Below are positions 41,904-51,430 of a stretch of DNA of 64,000 nt, one piece after another (within the stretch, counting starts at the first letter, position 1; each line of letters opens with the position of its first letter). Made by a program: the position numbers and the translations under genes. The stretch lies in the NCBI GenBank assembly GCA_021740625.1, contig JAIOZK010000004.1:36316-100315 (forward strand), in the 5' to 3' direction. Below the pieces are notes generated by a model. It saw nothing but the letters and a program-made list of their open reading frames with translations. It ran no database searches and was not told the origin of the DNA. Source of the DNA: Bacteroidales bacterium (lineage in GTDB: Bacteria; Bacteroidota; Bacteroidia; Bacteroidales; JAIOZK01).

Positions 41904-43523
41904 ATGAAAAAGTATCATCTTCTCTTACTTTCGGCACTTTCAGGATTCTTGTTTACCTTGTCATGGCCCATGGATGGCTGGGCCGGATTCCTCTTCGTAG
42001 CCTTTGTACCCCTATTGTTGATAGAGGATTATATCGATAAAAACCGGGAAGAATTTCATAAGTTCAGCGTCCTTACTTATACCTATCCTGCTTTTTTCAT
42101 CTGGAACCTGTTGACCACCTACTGGGTCATGAACTCCACCTTGGGAGGAGGAATTGCGGCTGTGGTCTTCAACTCACTGTTCATGAGTGTTGTCTTTACA
42201 GTGTACCATCTCACAAAAAGGAATCTTTATACAAACCATGGTTATTTTGTGTTGATTTTTTATTGGATCTCCTGGGAGTACTTTCACATGAACTGGGACC
42301 TCACCTGGCCCTGGCTGAACCTGGGGAATGGTTTCGCCTCATATCACAAATGGATACAATGGTATGAATATACCGGGGTTCTCGGGGGTACCTTTTGGGT
42401 GATCCTGGTCAATATATTGATTTACCGGGCTTTGTTTTACAGCAGTATTGCGAACCGGTCGCGGAAAAAGACGCTGGCTAATGCTGTTGCAGCATTCAGC
42501 CTGATTGCTGTTCCGATCATCTGGTCGTACATCATGTATGCTTACTATGAAGAAGAGGAGCACCCGGTGGAAGTAGTGGTTGTTCAGCCCAACCTGGACC
42601 CTTATACCGAACAGTATACGGTACCCCCGCTGGAGGTAATCGACAGGAACCTCCGGCTGGCTCTCAAAAAAATTGACAGCAGCACAAAGTTTGTCGTGGC
42701 GCCCGAATCGGCTATACAGGAAGATATCTGGGAGCGGAAACTGAATTATTCAAGCAGCCTCAGAAAACTCAAACGATTTGTTTCCGGCCAGCCCCATCTG
42801 ACAGTTTTTATCGGTGCTTCCACATTCAAACAATTCATTACAGGTGAAGAATTGAGTCCTACTGCAAGAAAATTCAAAGACCATGATGCTTATTATGATG
42901 CCTACAATACCGTTTTCATGATTGATACGGCCGGCATCAAACAATGGTACCATAAATCCAAGCTCACGCCTGGTGTGGAAAGGATGCCTTTTCCCAAATA
43001 CCTGAAATTTCTCGAAGGCCTTGCCATCGATATGGGTGGGACCATTGGCAGTCTGGGTATAGACGAAGAAAGGAAGGTTTTTCATACGCAATATGATTCA
43101 CTCAAAGTGGCGGCCATCATCTGCTATGAATCGGTTTATGGTGAGTTTACTGCCAAATTCGTTCGCAATGGGGCCAACCTTATTTTCATTGTCACCAACG
43201 ACGGCTGGTGGGGTAACAGCCCGGGTCACCGGCAACATTTTATCTATGCCCGGCTGAGATCTATTGAAACACGCAGGAGCATTGCACGCTCGGCCAATAC
43301 CGGTATTTCCGCTTTCATCAACCAGCGTGGTGATATTTTCCAGGAAACGGAATACTGGGAACCTGCCGTGATCAAGCAAAAGATCAACGCCAACTTTGGA
43401 GAAACCTTTTATGTGCAATTCGGGGATTACCTGGCCCGCATCGCGATATTCTTCAGTGCTTTGTTTTTCCTGATCGGGATAACGAGCGGAATCGTGAAGA
43501 AAAGAAACCCGATGGTAAGATAA
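41904..43523 (+). CDS. lnt: Apolipoprotein N-acyltransferase
   Basis: 539 residues. Six or so N-terminal helices (to about 215) precede a periplasmic nitrilase domain, and a final helix lies near the C-terminus. The catalytic triad is visible as APESAIQ (Glu), YHKSKLTPGVERMP (Lys) and AAIICYESVYG (Cys). It acylates the N-terminus of lipoproteins in the inner membrane. The start at 41904 removes an eight-codon TTG extension that overlaps the -7 box. Confidence 0.92.
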   Translation: MKKYHLLLLSALSGFLFTLSWPMDGWAGFLFVAFVPLLLIEDYIDKNREEFHKFSVLTYTYPAFFIWNLLTTYWVMNSTLGGGIAAVVFNSLFMSVVFTVYHLTKRNLYTNHGYFVLIFYWISWEYFHMNWDLTWPWLNLGNGFASYHKWIQWYEYTGVLGGTFWVILVNILIYRALFYSSIANRSRKKTLANAVAAFSLIAVPIIWSYIMYAYYEEEEHPVEVVVVQPNLDPYTEQYTVPPLEVIDRNLRLALKKIDSSTKFVVAPESAIQEDIWERKLNYSSSLRKLKRFVSGQPHLTVFIGASTFKQFITGEELSPTARKFKDHDAYYDAYNTVFMIDTAGIKQWYHKSKLTPGVERMPFPKYLKFLEGLAIDMGGTIGSLGIDEERKVFHTQYDSLKVAAIICYESVYGEFTAKFVRNGANLIFIVTNDGWWGNSPGHRQHFIYARLRSIETRRSIARSANTGISAFINQRGDIFQETEYWEPAVIKQKINANFGETFYVQFGDYLARIAIFFSALFFLIGITSGIVKKRNPMVR

Positions 43524-43531
43524 TTTCTAAC

Positions 43532-43660
43532 GCATTGCTCGGTTTGATTGCGTATGATATTGGCTGTCAGTCTGAGTAGTCGAAGACTGGACCATCACAC
43601 TTCGACTCAGTGTGGCTTGATTTACAATTATTTACACTCAAACTGTACAAGGTGTTAATT
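43532..43660. repeat. Dispersed ~130-bp repeat, copy C1
   Basis: Alignable over its length with 52512-52648. Shared blocks are GCATTG, GTATGATAT, CAGTCTG, AGTCGAAGACTGGACC, TCACACTTCGACT, CAGTGTG, TACTTAAAC-like and GTTAA. It contains an inner hairpin CACACTTCGACT/AGTCGAAG. It starts 9 bp after the lnt stop. Confidence 0.7.
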
Positions 43661-43661
43661 T

Positions 43662-43982
43662 CTACATAAACCCCAGCTCCAGCTTTGCCTCCTCACTCAA
43701 CATATCCATTGTCCATGGTGGATCGAACGTAAGTTCAACCCGCGATTTTTTTACCGCATTCAATTCGCCTACCTTGTCCTGTACTTCCTGTGGCAGGCTT
43801 TCCGCCACCGGGCAATTGGGCGAAGTGAGGGTCATCAGTATGTTCACCTTATTTTCGTCATCTATTTTAATCTCGTAGATCAAACCGATCTCGTAAATGT
43901 TCACCGGTATCTCCGGATCGTATATGTTTTTTAATACGTGGATGATTTGTTTTTCGAGTTCTTTTTTATCTGTTGTACTCAT
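43662..43982 (-). CDS. DUF59/MIP18-family Fe-S assembly protein (SufT/PaaD-like)
   Basis: 106 residues. Typical MIP18 blocks: NIYDPEIPVNIYEIGLIYEI, LMTLTSPNCPVAESLP (the conserved Cys) and VELTFDPPWTMDMLSEEAK. It is a small Fe-S assembly or carrier factor. It lies at the end of the suf gene run on the same strand, 119 bp past sufE, with a hairpin repeat (44038-44084) between, and belongs functionally with the SUF system. The start is chosen at 43982 (MSTTDKKEL), the usual N-terminus. Confidence 0.88.
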   Translation of the reverse strand: MSTTDKKELEKQIIHVLKNIYDPEIPVNIYEIGLIYEIKIDDENKVNILMTLTSPNCPVAESLPQEVQDKVGELNAVKKSRVELTFDPPWTMDMLSEEAKLELGFM

Positions 43983-44037
43983 AATAAATTTCAATTTTTA
44001 AGCAACAAATACCGCTTTACCGGATATCGTGTATTAT

Positions 44038-44084
44038 GTCACATCGAGCGGAGTCGAGATGCCTCGACTCCGCTCGGCATGACT
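44038..44084. repeat. Near-perfect hairpin repeat (GAGCGGAGTCGA family)
   Basis: GTCACATCGAGCGGAGTCGA (44038 on) faces CTCGACTCCGCTCGGCATGAC (to 44084); the inner 12-bp GAGCGGAGTCGA/TCGACTCCGCTC stem is perfect. It is the compact form of the unit at 9157-9250 and 26008-26080. It lies between sufE and the DUF59 gene and may modulate read-through. Confidence 0.75.
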
Positions 44085-44101
44085 AAGGTTGTTTTTAAAA
44101 A

Positions 44102-44536
44102 TCAATTAGTATTCTGTTCCTTCTTTGTCTTAAACGCCAGTGCATACAATTTCATCTGTTTGATCATCGACATCAAACCATTGGAACGGGTGGGGGAGAG
44201 GTGTTCCTTCAATCCAATCTTGTCGATGAATTCCGTATCCGCATTGATGATCTCATCGGGCGTTTGTCCGGTAAAAACACGCACAAGCAAAGCTGCGATT
44301 CCTTTGGTGATCACGGCATCGCTGTCGGCAGCGAAATGTATTTTACCATCTTCGTACCTGGCCTTCAGCCATACCCGCGACTGGCAACCCGATATCAGGT
44401 TTTGTTTGGTTTTATTTTCTTCATCAATCAGGGGCAGATCGTTGCCCATTTCGATGAGGTAGTTGTATTTGTCCATCCAGTCGTCAAACTGGCTAAATTC
44501 CTGTTCAATTTCTGCTGCTTTTTCCTGTATTGTCAT
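44102..44536 (-). CDS. sufE: Cysteine desulfuration protein SufE
   Basis: 144 residues. Accepts persulfide sulfur from SufS. The active-site Cys is in NLISGCQSRVWL, with DDWMDKYNYLIEMG and ALLVRVFTGQTPDEI as the other family blocks. The start at 44536 (MTIQEKAAEIEQEF) is preferred over 44557, which overlaps sufS. It follows sufS by 13 bp. Confidence 0.93.
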   Translation of the reverse strand: MTIQEKAAEIEQEFSQFDDWMDKYNYLIEMGNDLPLIDEENKTKQNLISGCQSRVWLKARYEDGKIHFAADSDAVITKGIAALLVRVFTGQTPDEIINADTEFIDKIGLKEHLSPTRSNGLMSMIKQMKLYALAFKTKKEQNTN

Positions 44537-44549
44537 AAGCAATGGTGTT

Positions 44550-45773
44550 TTATCCAAACATTTTTTTCACCTGTTGAATGGCTTCTACCAGCCGGTCGAT
44601 CTCTTCAAAGGTATTATAAAATACCATGGAAGCCCTGATCGTTCCCGGGATCCTGTAAAAATCCAGCACCGGCTGGGCGCAGTGATGGCCCGTGCGCACG
44701 GCTATGCCCATCTTGTCGATGATGGTCCCGGCATCATAAGGATGAATATCTCCGATCAAAAAAGAGATCAGGCTTGTTTTGCGGGAAGCGTTCCCGATAA
44801 TCCTAATATCCTCAATCTCTTTTAATTTCCTGGTGGCATACTCCAGTAATTCTTCTTCATATGCTGCCAGCCGTTCGATCCCGATATCTTCCAGGTAAGC
44901 TATGGCAGTGTCCAGTCCAAGGACAGCCTCCACATTGGGCGTTCCGGCTTCAAATTTAAACGGAAGCTCGTTGTATGTGGTGCCATCGAATGAGACTTCA
45001 TCCACCATTTCTCCTCCGGATTCGAAAGGTGGCATGCTTTCCAGCAATTCCTCTTTGCCGTAAAGGATGCCCACACCCATGGGTGCATACATCTTGTGTC
45101 CCGAAAAGCAATAGAAATCGCAATCCATTGCCTGTACATCAATCTGTTGGTGCATAATTGCCTGGGCGCCGTCGATCAACACTTTTGCATCATATTCATG
45201 TGCTTTGTCAATGTACTTCTTTGCATCGATGATGCTGCCCAGGGTGTTTGAAGTCTGGGTCAGTGCCAGGATCTTTGTCTTTTCATTGAGAAGCTTTTCA
45301 AAAGTCTCGAAAATCAATTCACCATTGTCATCAATCGGGATGATGCGCAAAGGAGCTTTTTTCTTTTTGGAGAGTCTTTGCCAGGGGACCAGGTTCGAAT
45401 GATGCTCCAGGGCGGAAATGATGATCTCATCACCTTCTTCCAGGTATTTCTCACCCCAGGAATAAACAACAAGGTTAACACTGTCCGTGGTCCCTTTGGT
45501 AAAAATTACTTCCCGGCTTTCGGAAGCGTTGATGAAATTTTGAACATGCTTGCGTGTATTTTCAAAGGCCTCGGTTGCCACCTGGCTCAGGTGATGCACG
45601 CCCCGGTGAATGTTGCAGTTTTCTTTTTCATAATAACGAGTGATCCTGTCGATCACCTGCCGGGGTTTCTGGGTGGTGGCAGCATTGTCGAAATACACGA
45701 GGGGCCGGTCATTGATCTCCTGGTGCAATGCCGGAAAATCCTTCCTGATCTTATGTACATCAAAGGATGCCAT
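44550..45773 (-). CDS. sufS: Cysteine desulfurase SufS
   Basis: 407 residues, PLP-dependent type II desulfurase. PLP lysine in YCFSGHKMYAPMGVGILYG (about residue 227), with the upstream IDGAQAIMHQQIDVQAMDCD strand. The catalytic Cys loop is AVRTGHHCAQPVLDFY. N-terminal FDNAATTQKP and NIHRGVH are standard. Preceded by sufD with a 6-bp gap. Confidence 0.95.
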   Translation of the reverse strand: MASFDVHKIRKDFPALHQEINDRPLVYFDNAATTQKPRQVIDRITRYYEKENCNIHRGVHHLSQVATEAFENTRKHVQNFINASESREVIFTKGTTDSVNLVVYSWGEKYLEEGDEIIISALEHHSNLVPWQRLSKKKKAPLRIIPIDDNGELIFETFEKLLNEKTKILALTQTSNTLGSIIDAKKYIDKAHEYDAKVLIDGAQAIMHQQIDVQAMDCDFYCFSGHKMYAPMGVGILYGKEELLESMPPFESGGEMVDEVSFDGTTYNELPFKFEAGTPNVEAVLGLDTAIAYLEDIGIERLAAYEEELLEYATRKLKEIEDIRIIGNASRKTSLISFLIGDIHPYDAGTIIDKMGIAVRTGHHCAQPVLDFYRIPGTIRASMVFYNTFEEIDRLVEAIQQVKKMFG

Positions 45774-45779
45774 GGAGAT

Positions 45780-47192
45780 TTATATTTTACTCAGATCGAT
45801 GTCGAACTGAATTTCCTTTTCGGGTTCGCTGCAGTGCAGTACACATTTTTCACAAACCGACAACTCACCCCGCAGGCGTCTTTTCACCATATCATCGATC
45901 CTGATCCTGAGTGGTTCGATGGTTATCTTCTGGATCACCTCTGCTGCGAAGGCATACATCAACAATACCCTTGCCTTATCTGCATTGATGCCCCTGGCTT
46001 TCAGGTAGAACATAGCATCATCGTCGAGTTGACCCACGGTGGCACCATGCGAACATTTCACATCATCCGCATAGATCTCCAGGAAGGGTTTTGTATGCAT
46101 TTTTGCATCATCGGTAAGCAACAGATTTTTGTTGTTCTGGTATGCATTGGTTTTCTGAGCATCCCTGCGTACCATGATGTGTCCGTTGAATACCCCGCTT
46201 GCCTGATCATCTAGTATTCCTTTAAAAAGCTCGTTGCTGTAGCAATTGGGCACTTTGTGATCAACAAAGACCTGGTTGTCTACGTGCTGATCACGATCCA
46301 TCAGAAAAACTCCGAAAATATCAGCAGCTCCGTTTTCACCATTGAGGGAAACATGGATGTTGTTGCGAATCAAACCACCGTTCAGGCTGATTGCATTGGT
46401 GGTCAGGCGGCTGTCTTTTTCCAGATCAAAGAAGCTGGAGTTTATAAGTGTGCTGTTGTTGTTGAGATTCTGAAGTTTGTAATGATCCAGCTTGGCATTT
46501 TCCTTCACAATTGCCTCGGTGAGCGAATTGGTAAAACTCACATGATGATTGATGGAGTCGTCACAGTGCACCAGGCTGAGTTCTGCATTCCTTCCAAGGA
46601 TAACCAGGTTACGGTTTTGAATGAAGATGTTTTCATTCTTATTGATGATATTGATCATCTGTATGGGTTTGGCCACCTTTACATTATCGGGTACATAAAT
46701 AAAAACACCATCCTGTGCAAAAGCAGTATTCATGGCCGTAAATCCGTTTTGTTCCAGTTTGAAGGCTTTCCCGTAATATCTGTCTACCAGTTCGGGATAT
46801 TCTTCCATGGCTTTTGCAAGGCTTCCCAGGATAGTGCCATCCGGCAGCTTCCGCAGCGGAGCATCGGAATATACATACCATCCATTGAGCAGGGAACTGA
46901 TCTCGGTATCGAAATCGTGGACTTTGCATTCGAAAAGATCTTGCACATCCACTTCTTCCTGTGCGGGGATCAGGTTCTGGTTATAATCCATGTCGAGGAC
47001 TTTGCTCAGGTCAGTATTTCGCCAGTTTTCCATCCGTTTGTGCGGAAATCCCATTTGCCTGAATGATTCGAAACCTTTTGTCCTGTATTCAGCAACAGTT
47101 TTTGTATCCCGGCTGAAAAGATCTTTTTTGTGTTCCTCGAATTGTTTCTCGAATTTTTCTTTGAGTGATATATTGTCGGCAACTGTATCCAT
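45780..47192 (-). CDS. sufD: Fe-S assembly scaffold subunit SufD
   Basis: 470 residues, beta-helix scaffold partner of SufB and SufC. Recognisable blocks are MENWRNTDLSKVL near the start, SLNGENGAADIFGVFL, NAYQNNKNLLLTDDAKMHTKP and the C-terminal DVKCSHGATVGQLDDDAMFYLKARG. The start at 47192 leaves 14 bp after sufC; the open frame upstream overlaps sufC and is not used. Confidence 0.94.
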   Translation of the reverse strand: MDTVADNISLKEKFEKQFEEHKKDLFSRDTKTVAEYRTKGFESFRQMGFPHKRMENWRNTDLSKVLDMDYNQNLIPAQEEVDVQDLFECKVHDFDTEISSLLNGWYVYSDAPLRKLPDGTILGSLAKAMEEYPELVDRYYGKAFKLEQNGFTAMNTAFAQDGVFIYVPDNVKVAKPIQMINIINKNENIFIQNRNLVILGRNAELSLVHCDDSINHHVSFTNSLTEAIVKENAKLDHYKLQNLNNNSTLINSSFFDLEKDSRLTTNAISLNGGLIRNNIHVSLNGENGAADIFGVFLMDRDQHVDNQVFVDHKVPNCYSNELFKGILDDQASGVFNGHIMVRRDAQKTNAYQNNKNLLLTDDAKMHTKPFLEIYADDVKCSHGATVGQLDDDAMFYLKARGINADKARVLLMYAFAAEVIQKITIEPLRIRIDDMVKRRLRGELSVCEKCVLHCSEPEKEIQFDIDLSKI

Positions 47193-47206
47193 TGCAAATC
47201 CTCTTT

Positions 47207-47968
47207 TTAGCTTACACGTTCGAATTCTTCCTTGATCCATTCATATCCATGTTCCTCGAGCTGCTCTGCAAGTTTTTTGCCGCCTGACTTAACGATCTTA
47301 CCATCATAAAGAACATGTACAAAGTCAGGTACAATATAATTCAGCAAACGCTGGTAATGTGTAATGATGAGAAATGCATTATTTTCATTTTTCATCATGT
47401 TTACCCCATTGGCCACAATTTTCAGTGCATCGATGTCCAGCCCTGAGTCGGTCTCGTCCAGCACGGCCAGTGTAGGCTCAAGCAGGGCCATCTGGAAGAT
47501 TTCGTTTTTCTTTTTCTCTCCGCCCGAGAAGCCTTCGTTTACAGAACGACTGGTAAGTTTGGAATGGATCTCGACCAGTTTCTTTTTTTCTTCCATTTTG
47601 GCCAGGAACTCTTTTCCTGTGAGGGGTTCTTCATTGCGGTATTCCCGTTTTGCATTCAGAGCAGTCCGCATGAAATTCGTCATGCTCACGCCGGGAATTT
47701 CTACAGGATACTGGAAACCCATGAATATGCCTTCATTGGCCCTTTTGTCTGGTTCCCAGTCGAGGATGTTCTCACCTTTGTAAATGATCTCACCTTTGGT
47801 GATCTCATATCCTTCCCGGCCTGCAATGGCATAGGCCAACGTACTTTTACCGGTTCCGTTCGGGCCCATGATGGCATGGATCTCACCTTTGTTGATACCC
47901 AGGTTCAGGCCTTTGATGATTTCCTTACCCTCAATCTCGATATGCAAATTTTTAATATTCAGTAACAT
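47207..47968 (-). CDS. sufC: Fe-S assembly ATPase SufC
   Basis: 253 residues, ABC-type ATPase. Walker A GPNGTGKST, signature FSGGEKKKNEIFQ, Walker B LAVLDETDSGLDIDAL and the switch His in FLIITHYQRLL. Supplies the ATP-driven movement of the SufBCD scaffold. It lies between sufB and sufD; an 80-bp gap with a perfect 20-bp palindrome separates it from sufB. Confidence 0.96.
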   Translation of the reverse strand: MLLNIKNLHIEIEGKEIIKGLNLGINKGEIHAIMGPNGTGKSTLAYAIAGREGYEITKGEIIYKGENILDWEPDKRANEGIFMGFQYPVEIPGVSMTNFMRTALNAKREYRNEEPLTGKEFLAKMEEKKKLVEIHSKLTSRSVNEGFSGGEKKKNEIFQMALLEPTLAVLDETDSGLDIDALKIVANGVNMMKNENNAFLIITHYQRLLNYIVPDFVHVLYDGKIVKSGGKKLAEQLEEHGYEWIKEEFERVS

Positions 47969-48000
47969 TGCTTAATATTTTATTTCTTCAATTCAAAACT

Positions 48001-48020
48001 CTCCCGAAAGCTTTCGGGAG
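48001..48020. other. Perfect 20-bp palindrome between sufB and sufC
   Basis: CTCCCGAAAGCTTTCGGGAG is fully self-complementary. It lies 28 bp past the sufB stop side and 32 bp before the sufC start. Without a T tract it is not a standard terminator; an intra-operon mRNA processing or stabilising hairpin is more likely, or another small dispersed repeat. Confidence 0.55.
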
Positions 48021-48048
48021 CAAAACTCAAAACTCAAAACTTTTCTAT

Positions 48049-49494
48049 CTATCCAACACTTCCCTCCAGGGTTATCTGCAGCAGCTTCTGGGCTTCCACA
48101 GCAAACTCCATGGGGAGTTGTTTGATCACATCTTTGGCATAGCCGTTCACGATCAGGCCAATGGCATCTTCCGTATCGATCCCTCTCTGGTTGAGATAGA
48201 ACAACTGGTCATCCGAAATCTTGGATGTGGTGGCCTCATGCTCCACGATTGCCGATTTGTTGTCCGTATCGATATAGGGAAAAGTATGTGCACCGCATTT
48301 ATCGCCCAGCAGGAGCGAATCACATTGTGAAAAATTCCTGGCATTTTCGGCTCTTTTTGTCACTTTTACAAGACCGCGATAGCTGTTGTTGCTGAAACCA
48401 GCCGAAATTCCTTTTGAGATAATGGTGCTTCTGGTGTTCTTGCCCACATGCACCATTTTTGTCCCGGTATCGGCTTGCTGATGATTGTTGGTTACCGCTA
48501 CTGAGTAGAATTCCCCCACTGAGTTGTCGCCCATCAACATCACGCTGGGATATTTCCAGGTAACAGCAGAGCCCGTTTCTACCTGGGTCCAGGAAATCTT
48601 GGAGTTCTTACCCCGGCAAGCACCTCTTTTGGTTACGAAATTATAAATGCCACCTTTTCCTTCTTTGTCTCCGGGATACCAGTTCTGTACCGTCGAGTAT
48701 TTTACTTCCGCATCGTCCAGCGCCACTATCTCTACCACGGCGGCATGCAACTGATTCTCATCCCGCATGGGGGCGGTGCACCCTTCCAGGTAACTCACAT
48801 AGCTTCCTTCTTCCGCAATGATTAGGGTACGTTCGAATTGGCCTGTTTTGGCTGCGTTGATCCTGAAATAAGTAGACAATTCAATGGGACAACGCACACC
48901 CTTGGGAACAAAAACAAAGGAGCCATCGCTGAAAACCGCTGAATTGAGCGTAGCATAAAAATTATCAGAATAAGGTACAACCGTGCCCAGGTATTTCTTC
49001 ACAAGATCGGGATGCTTTTTGATGGCCTCGCTCATAGAACTGAAAATGATTCCGTGCTTTTCGAGGGTTTTCTGGAAAGTAGTTTTCACAGAAACACTGT
49101 CTACAACAGCATCCACAGCTACACCTGCCAGTTTCTTCTGTTCTTCCAGTGAAATACCGAGCTTGTTGAAAGTATCCAGCAATTCGGGATCTACTTCATC
49201 CAGGCTCTTGAGTTGTTTTTTCTTTTTGGGTGCTGCATAATAATAAATATCCTGGAAATCCACCTTCGGATATTTCACATGGGCCCATTCGGGTTCTTTC
49301 ATGGTCAACCAGTGGCGGTATGCCTTGAGCCTCCATTCCAGCATCCATTCCGGTTCTTCCTTTTTGGCGGATATGAATTTGATGGTATCTTCATTCAGCC
49401 CGATGGGAGCTGTTTCGGTTTCTATATTTGTTGTAAAGCCGTATTTATAGTCGCTTTGCGTTATTTTATCCAATATCTGTTCATCTTCACTCAT
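48049..49494 (-). CDS. sufB: Fe-S assembly scaffold subunit SufB
   Basis: 481 residues. Blocks typical of SufB are [80 protein letters not shown] and the C-terminal [20 protein letters not shown]. It is the first gene of the suf run (B, C, D, S, E in transcription order). Confidence 0.96.
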   Translation of the reverse strand: MSEDEQILDKITQSDYKYGFTTNIETETAPIGLNEDTIKFISAKKEEPEWMLEWRLKAYRHWLTMKEPEWAHVKYPKVDFQDIYYYAAPKKKKQLKSLDEVDPELLDTFNKLGISLEEQKKLAGVAVDAVVDSVSVKTTFQKTLEKHGIIFSSMSEAIKKHPDLVKKYLGTVVPYSDNFYATLNSAVFSDGSFVFVPKGVRCPIELSTYFRINAAKTGQFERTLIIAEEGSYVSYLEGCTAPMRDENQLHAAVVEIVALDDAEVKYSTVQNWYPGDKEGKGGIYNFVTKRGACRGKNSKISWTQVETGSAVTWKYPSVMLMGDNSVGEFYSVAVTNNHQQADTGTKMVHVGKNTRSTIISKGISAGFSNNSYRGLVKVTKRAENARNFSQCDSLLLGDKCGAHTFPYIDTDNKSAIVEHEATTSKISDDQLFYLNQRGIDTEDAIGLIVNGYAKDVIKQLPMEFAVEAQKLLQITLEGSVG

Positions 49495-49533
49495 CTTACT
49501 TCTCCTTATTTGAATTAAGATTAAATAAGTTTA

Positions 49534-49541
49534 CAAAGATA
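49534..49541 (-). promoter_or_regulatory. -7 box of the suf operon (TATCTTTG on the minus strand)
   Basis: The plus-strand CAAAGATA is TATCTTTG on the coding strand, matching TAnnTTTG, 39 bp upstream of the sufB ATG. It is the only good candidate in the sufB leader. Confidence 0.5.
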
Positions 49542-49586
49542 ACAAAATTCGATGGAATTTATTGTGGGGAGATTTAGCTGAAAGGC

Positions 49587-49820
49587 TTATTTTTTAATAT
49601 GTTTGAATTGTTTTTCAAGTAATGGTAAATCTTCTTTGATAGTCTTCCAGACTTCCTCAGCATCAACACCCATATAGTCATGAATGAATTTGTCTCTCAT
49701 TCCAGCCATTTCTTTTCAGGGTATTTCAAAGTAAGTTTCTTTATAGTCCCTGGAGATATTTTTATCAAGTACACCTTTTGTAACCAAATCTACCTTAACT
49801 CTTGATTTTTCTGTGAGCAT
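49587..49820 (-). pseudogene. HEPN (DUF86) toxin remnant, deletion and frameshifts
   Basis: From ATG 49820 the minus strand reads MLTEKSRVKVDLVTKGVLDK, then NISRDYKKLTLKYPE in the same frame. The next piece, KEMAGMRDKFIH, is in another frame, and DYMGVDAEEVWKTIKEDLPL plus LEKQFKHIKK returns to the first frame, ending at TAA 49587. The pieces form the last half of a DUF86 HEPN protein with its R-x4-H motif. The opening KVDLVTKGVLDKNI resembles the end of an MNT nucleotidyltransferase, so a deletion may have fused the end of an MNT gene to the middle of its HEPN partner. Not functional as it stands. Confidence 0.65.
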
Positions 49821-49851
49821 GATTCACAATTCTTATCTCAAAGATACAAAA

Positions 49852-51321
49852 TCACCTTTTAATGAATAGCTTTTTAGATTTATTCACCTGCTGGGATTGC
49901 AATCTAACAATAAATATTCCTGCAGCTAAGTCCTCAATGCTCATTAAGATGGGGAAGCGTGATAATGTAATGTTTTTGCTCTTCAGCAAATTTCCATTCA
50001 AATCCAGTATTTGGACTTTTCCCTCATGAAAACTTGCATCATTCAATTGAATATAGCAGTAGTTTTTGGCCGGGTTAGGAAAAACGGAGAATATAATTTC
50101 ACTTGCAATTTTGTTTTCTTCCATAGAAACCAGAAAATCTTCATCCGGGATAATATAGCCTGTTGTATCTCCATTTCTAACGTAAGCTTGAAGATAGCGT
50201 TCATGACCAACTTCTCCCATTTCTACCTGGTATTCACATCCAACCGACTCAGTATATTTAAAAGAACCTCCTAAGCTGTATGGATATAAGTAATTGGTTT
50301 CCTCTTCAAACAAGTAAAACTTTGTACCTGTTTGATTTAAACCGGGTCCATATATTTTAATTTTTTCTTCATTTTCATCAGTTTTTTCCATAGGAATAGA
50401 ATATATTGTTTCATCTGATGATGAGAGATCCTCAATGAAACAAGCATTTCCTGGAACGCAGTTATAATCCAAATATCCTTGATTTGTATAGATGATTGTA
50501 TCGTATTTCTGACTATAGGTAGTATCACCAGGCATTCCTATGTGGTTTTCTTCCCAGTTCATAAAAAGTGTTCTGATAAAATATTCAATTGAGCTGTTGT
50601 TAATACTTTTACTAATAATCAGTTGTTTCTGAAGGCTATGCCATGAGTGTTGACCATAGGGAGGAACATATCCATACATAACGTTTTTAAACTGGTAAAT
50701 ATCACCAGGCTGGTAGTCAAATATATCTTTATAATTAATTAACTGTTTACCCATTCCAGCCATATTCGTACCTGCCAGATAAAAGACATACGGAAGCTCC
50801 GTGTGATAATAGGTTAGTCCATAATGCTTTGAAAGTTTTATTGTTCCCCAATTTTGCAATGAAATGTATTTTACAGAATCGTAGGTGTTTAAGACGTTTT
50901 CAAAATAAACACCGCTTATCTCGGCATTGTAATTATTAGTGCTGTCATAAATCCATATGAAACCAGGAGACTTATTCGTATACAAAACCATTTGTCCGGG
51001 AATAAGGAACTCGAAAATATGATCAGAATGTTTTATCATTTTTGTTTTGAGGAAATGAGGTTGTTTGGTTATTTTTTCAGCATTTCCGCAGGTATCGCAA
51101 TCATACGTTAGTCTGTTTAAATAAAAAATGCTGTCATTTGTTTGTATATCAATATCAACTGAATCTACATAGATAGAATTTACGATGGTTGAATCTTCCA
51201 TTATACTATACATATCAGCAAAGTAATTTTTTAAATCCATTTTAACCGGTTGCCAATTCTGTGAAACCACTTGTAATGAAGCCAGTATAATTAGCCAGCA
51301 AAGCAGGTGTTTTTTTATCAT
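49852..51321 (-). CDS. Secreted protein with T9SS sorting domain, unknown function
   Basis: 489 residues from MIKKHLLCWLIILASLQVVSQ, a clear signal peptide; 25 further upstream codons are open but would bury it. The body is Asn/Tyr/Asp-rich with no recognised catalytic domain; one CDTCG motif is near residue 70 and a second Cys pair (NCVPGNACF) near 295. The last ~85 residues (VFPNPAKNYCYIQL, VQILDLNGNLL, GIFIVRLQSQQ, KKLFIKR) are a type A T9SS sorting domain. Likely exported to the surface or medium. Confidence 0.78.
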   Translation of the reverse strand: MIKKHLLCWLIILASLQVVSQNWQPVKMDLKNYFADMYSIMEDSTIVNSIYVDSVDIDIQTNDSIFYLNRLTYDCDTCGNAEKITKQPHFLKTKMIKHSDHIFEFLIPGQMVLYTNKSPGFIWIYDSTNNYNAEISGVYFENVLNTYDSVKYISLQNWGTIKLSKHYGLTYYHTELPYVFYLAGTNMAGMGKQLINYKDIFDYQPGDIYQFKNVMYGYVPPYGQHSWHSLQKQLIISKSINNSSIEYFIRTLFMNWEENHIGMPGDTTYSQKYDTIIYTNQGYLDYNCVPGNACFIEDLSSSDETIYSIPMEKTDENEEKIKIYGPGLNQTGTKFYLFEEETNYLYPYSLGGSFKYTESVGCEYQVEMGEVGHERYLQAYVRNGDTTGYIIPDEDFLVSMEENKIASEIIFSVFPNPAKNYCYIQLNDASFHEGKVQILDLNGNLLKSKNITLSRFPILMSIEDLAAGIFIVRLQSQQVNKSKKLFIKR

Positions 51322-51430
51322 GGAATTAGGTTTTGATTGATCTATAAAAGTATGCATAAAATCTTCAACAAACAATACATTTTGCCGCAGCCCCATTTAT
51401 TGTTAATTTTGCACTCTAAAACAGGAGATT

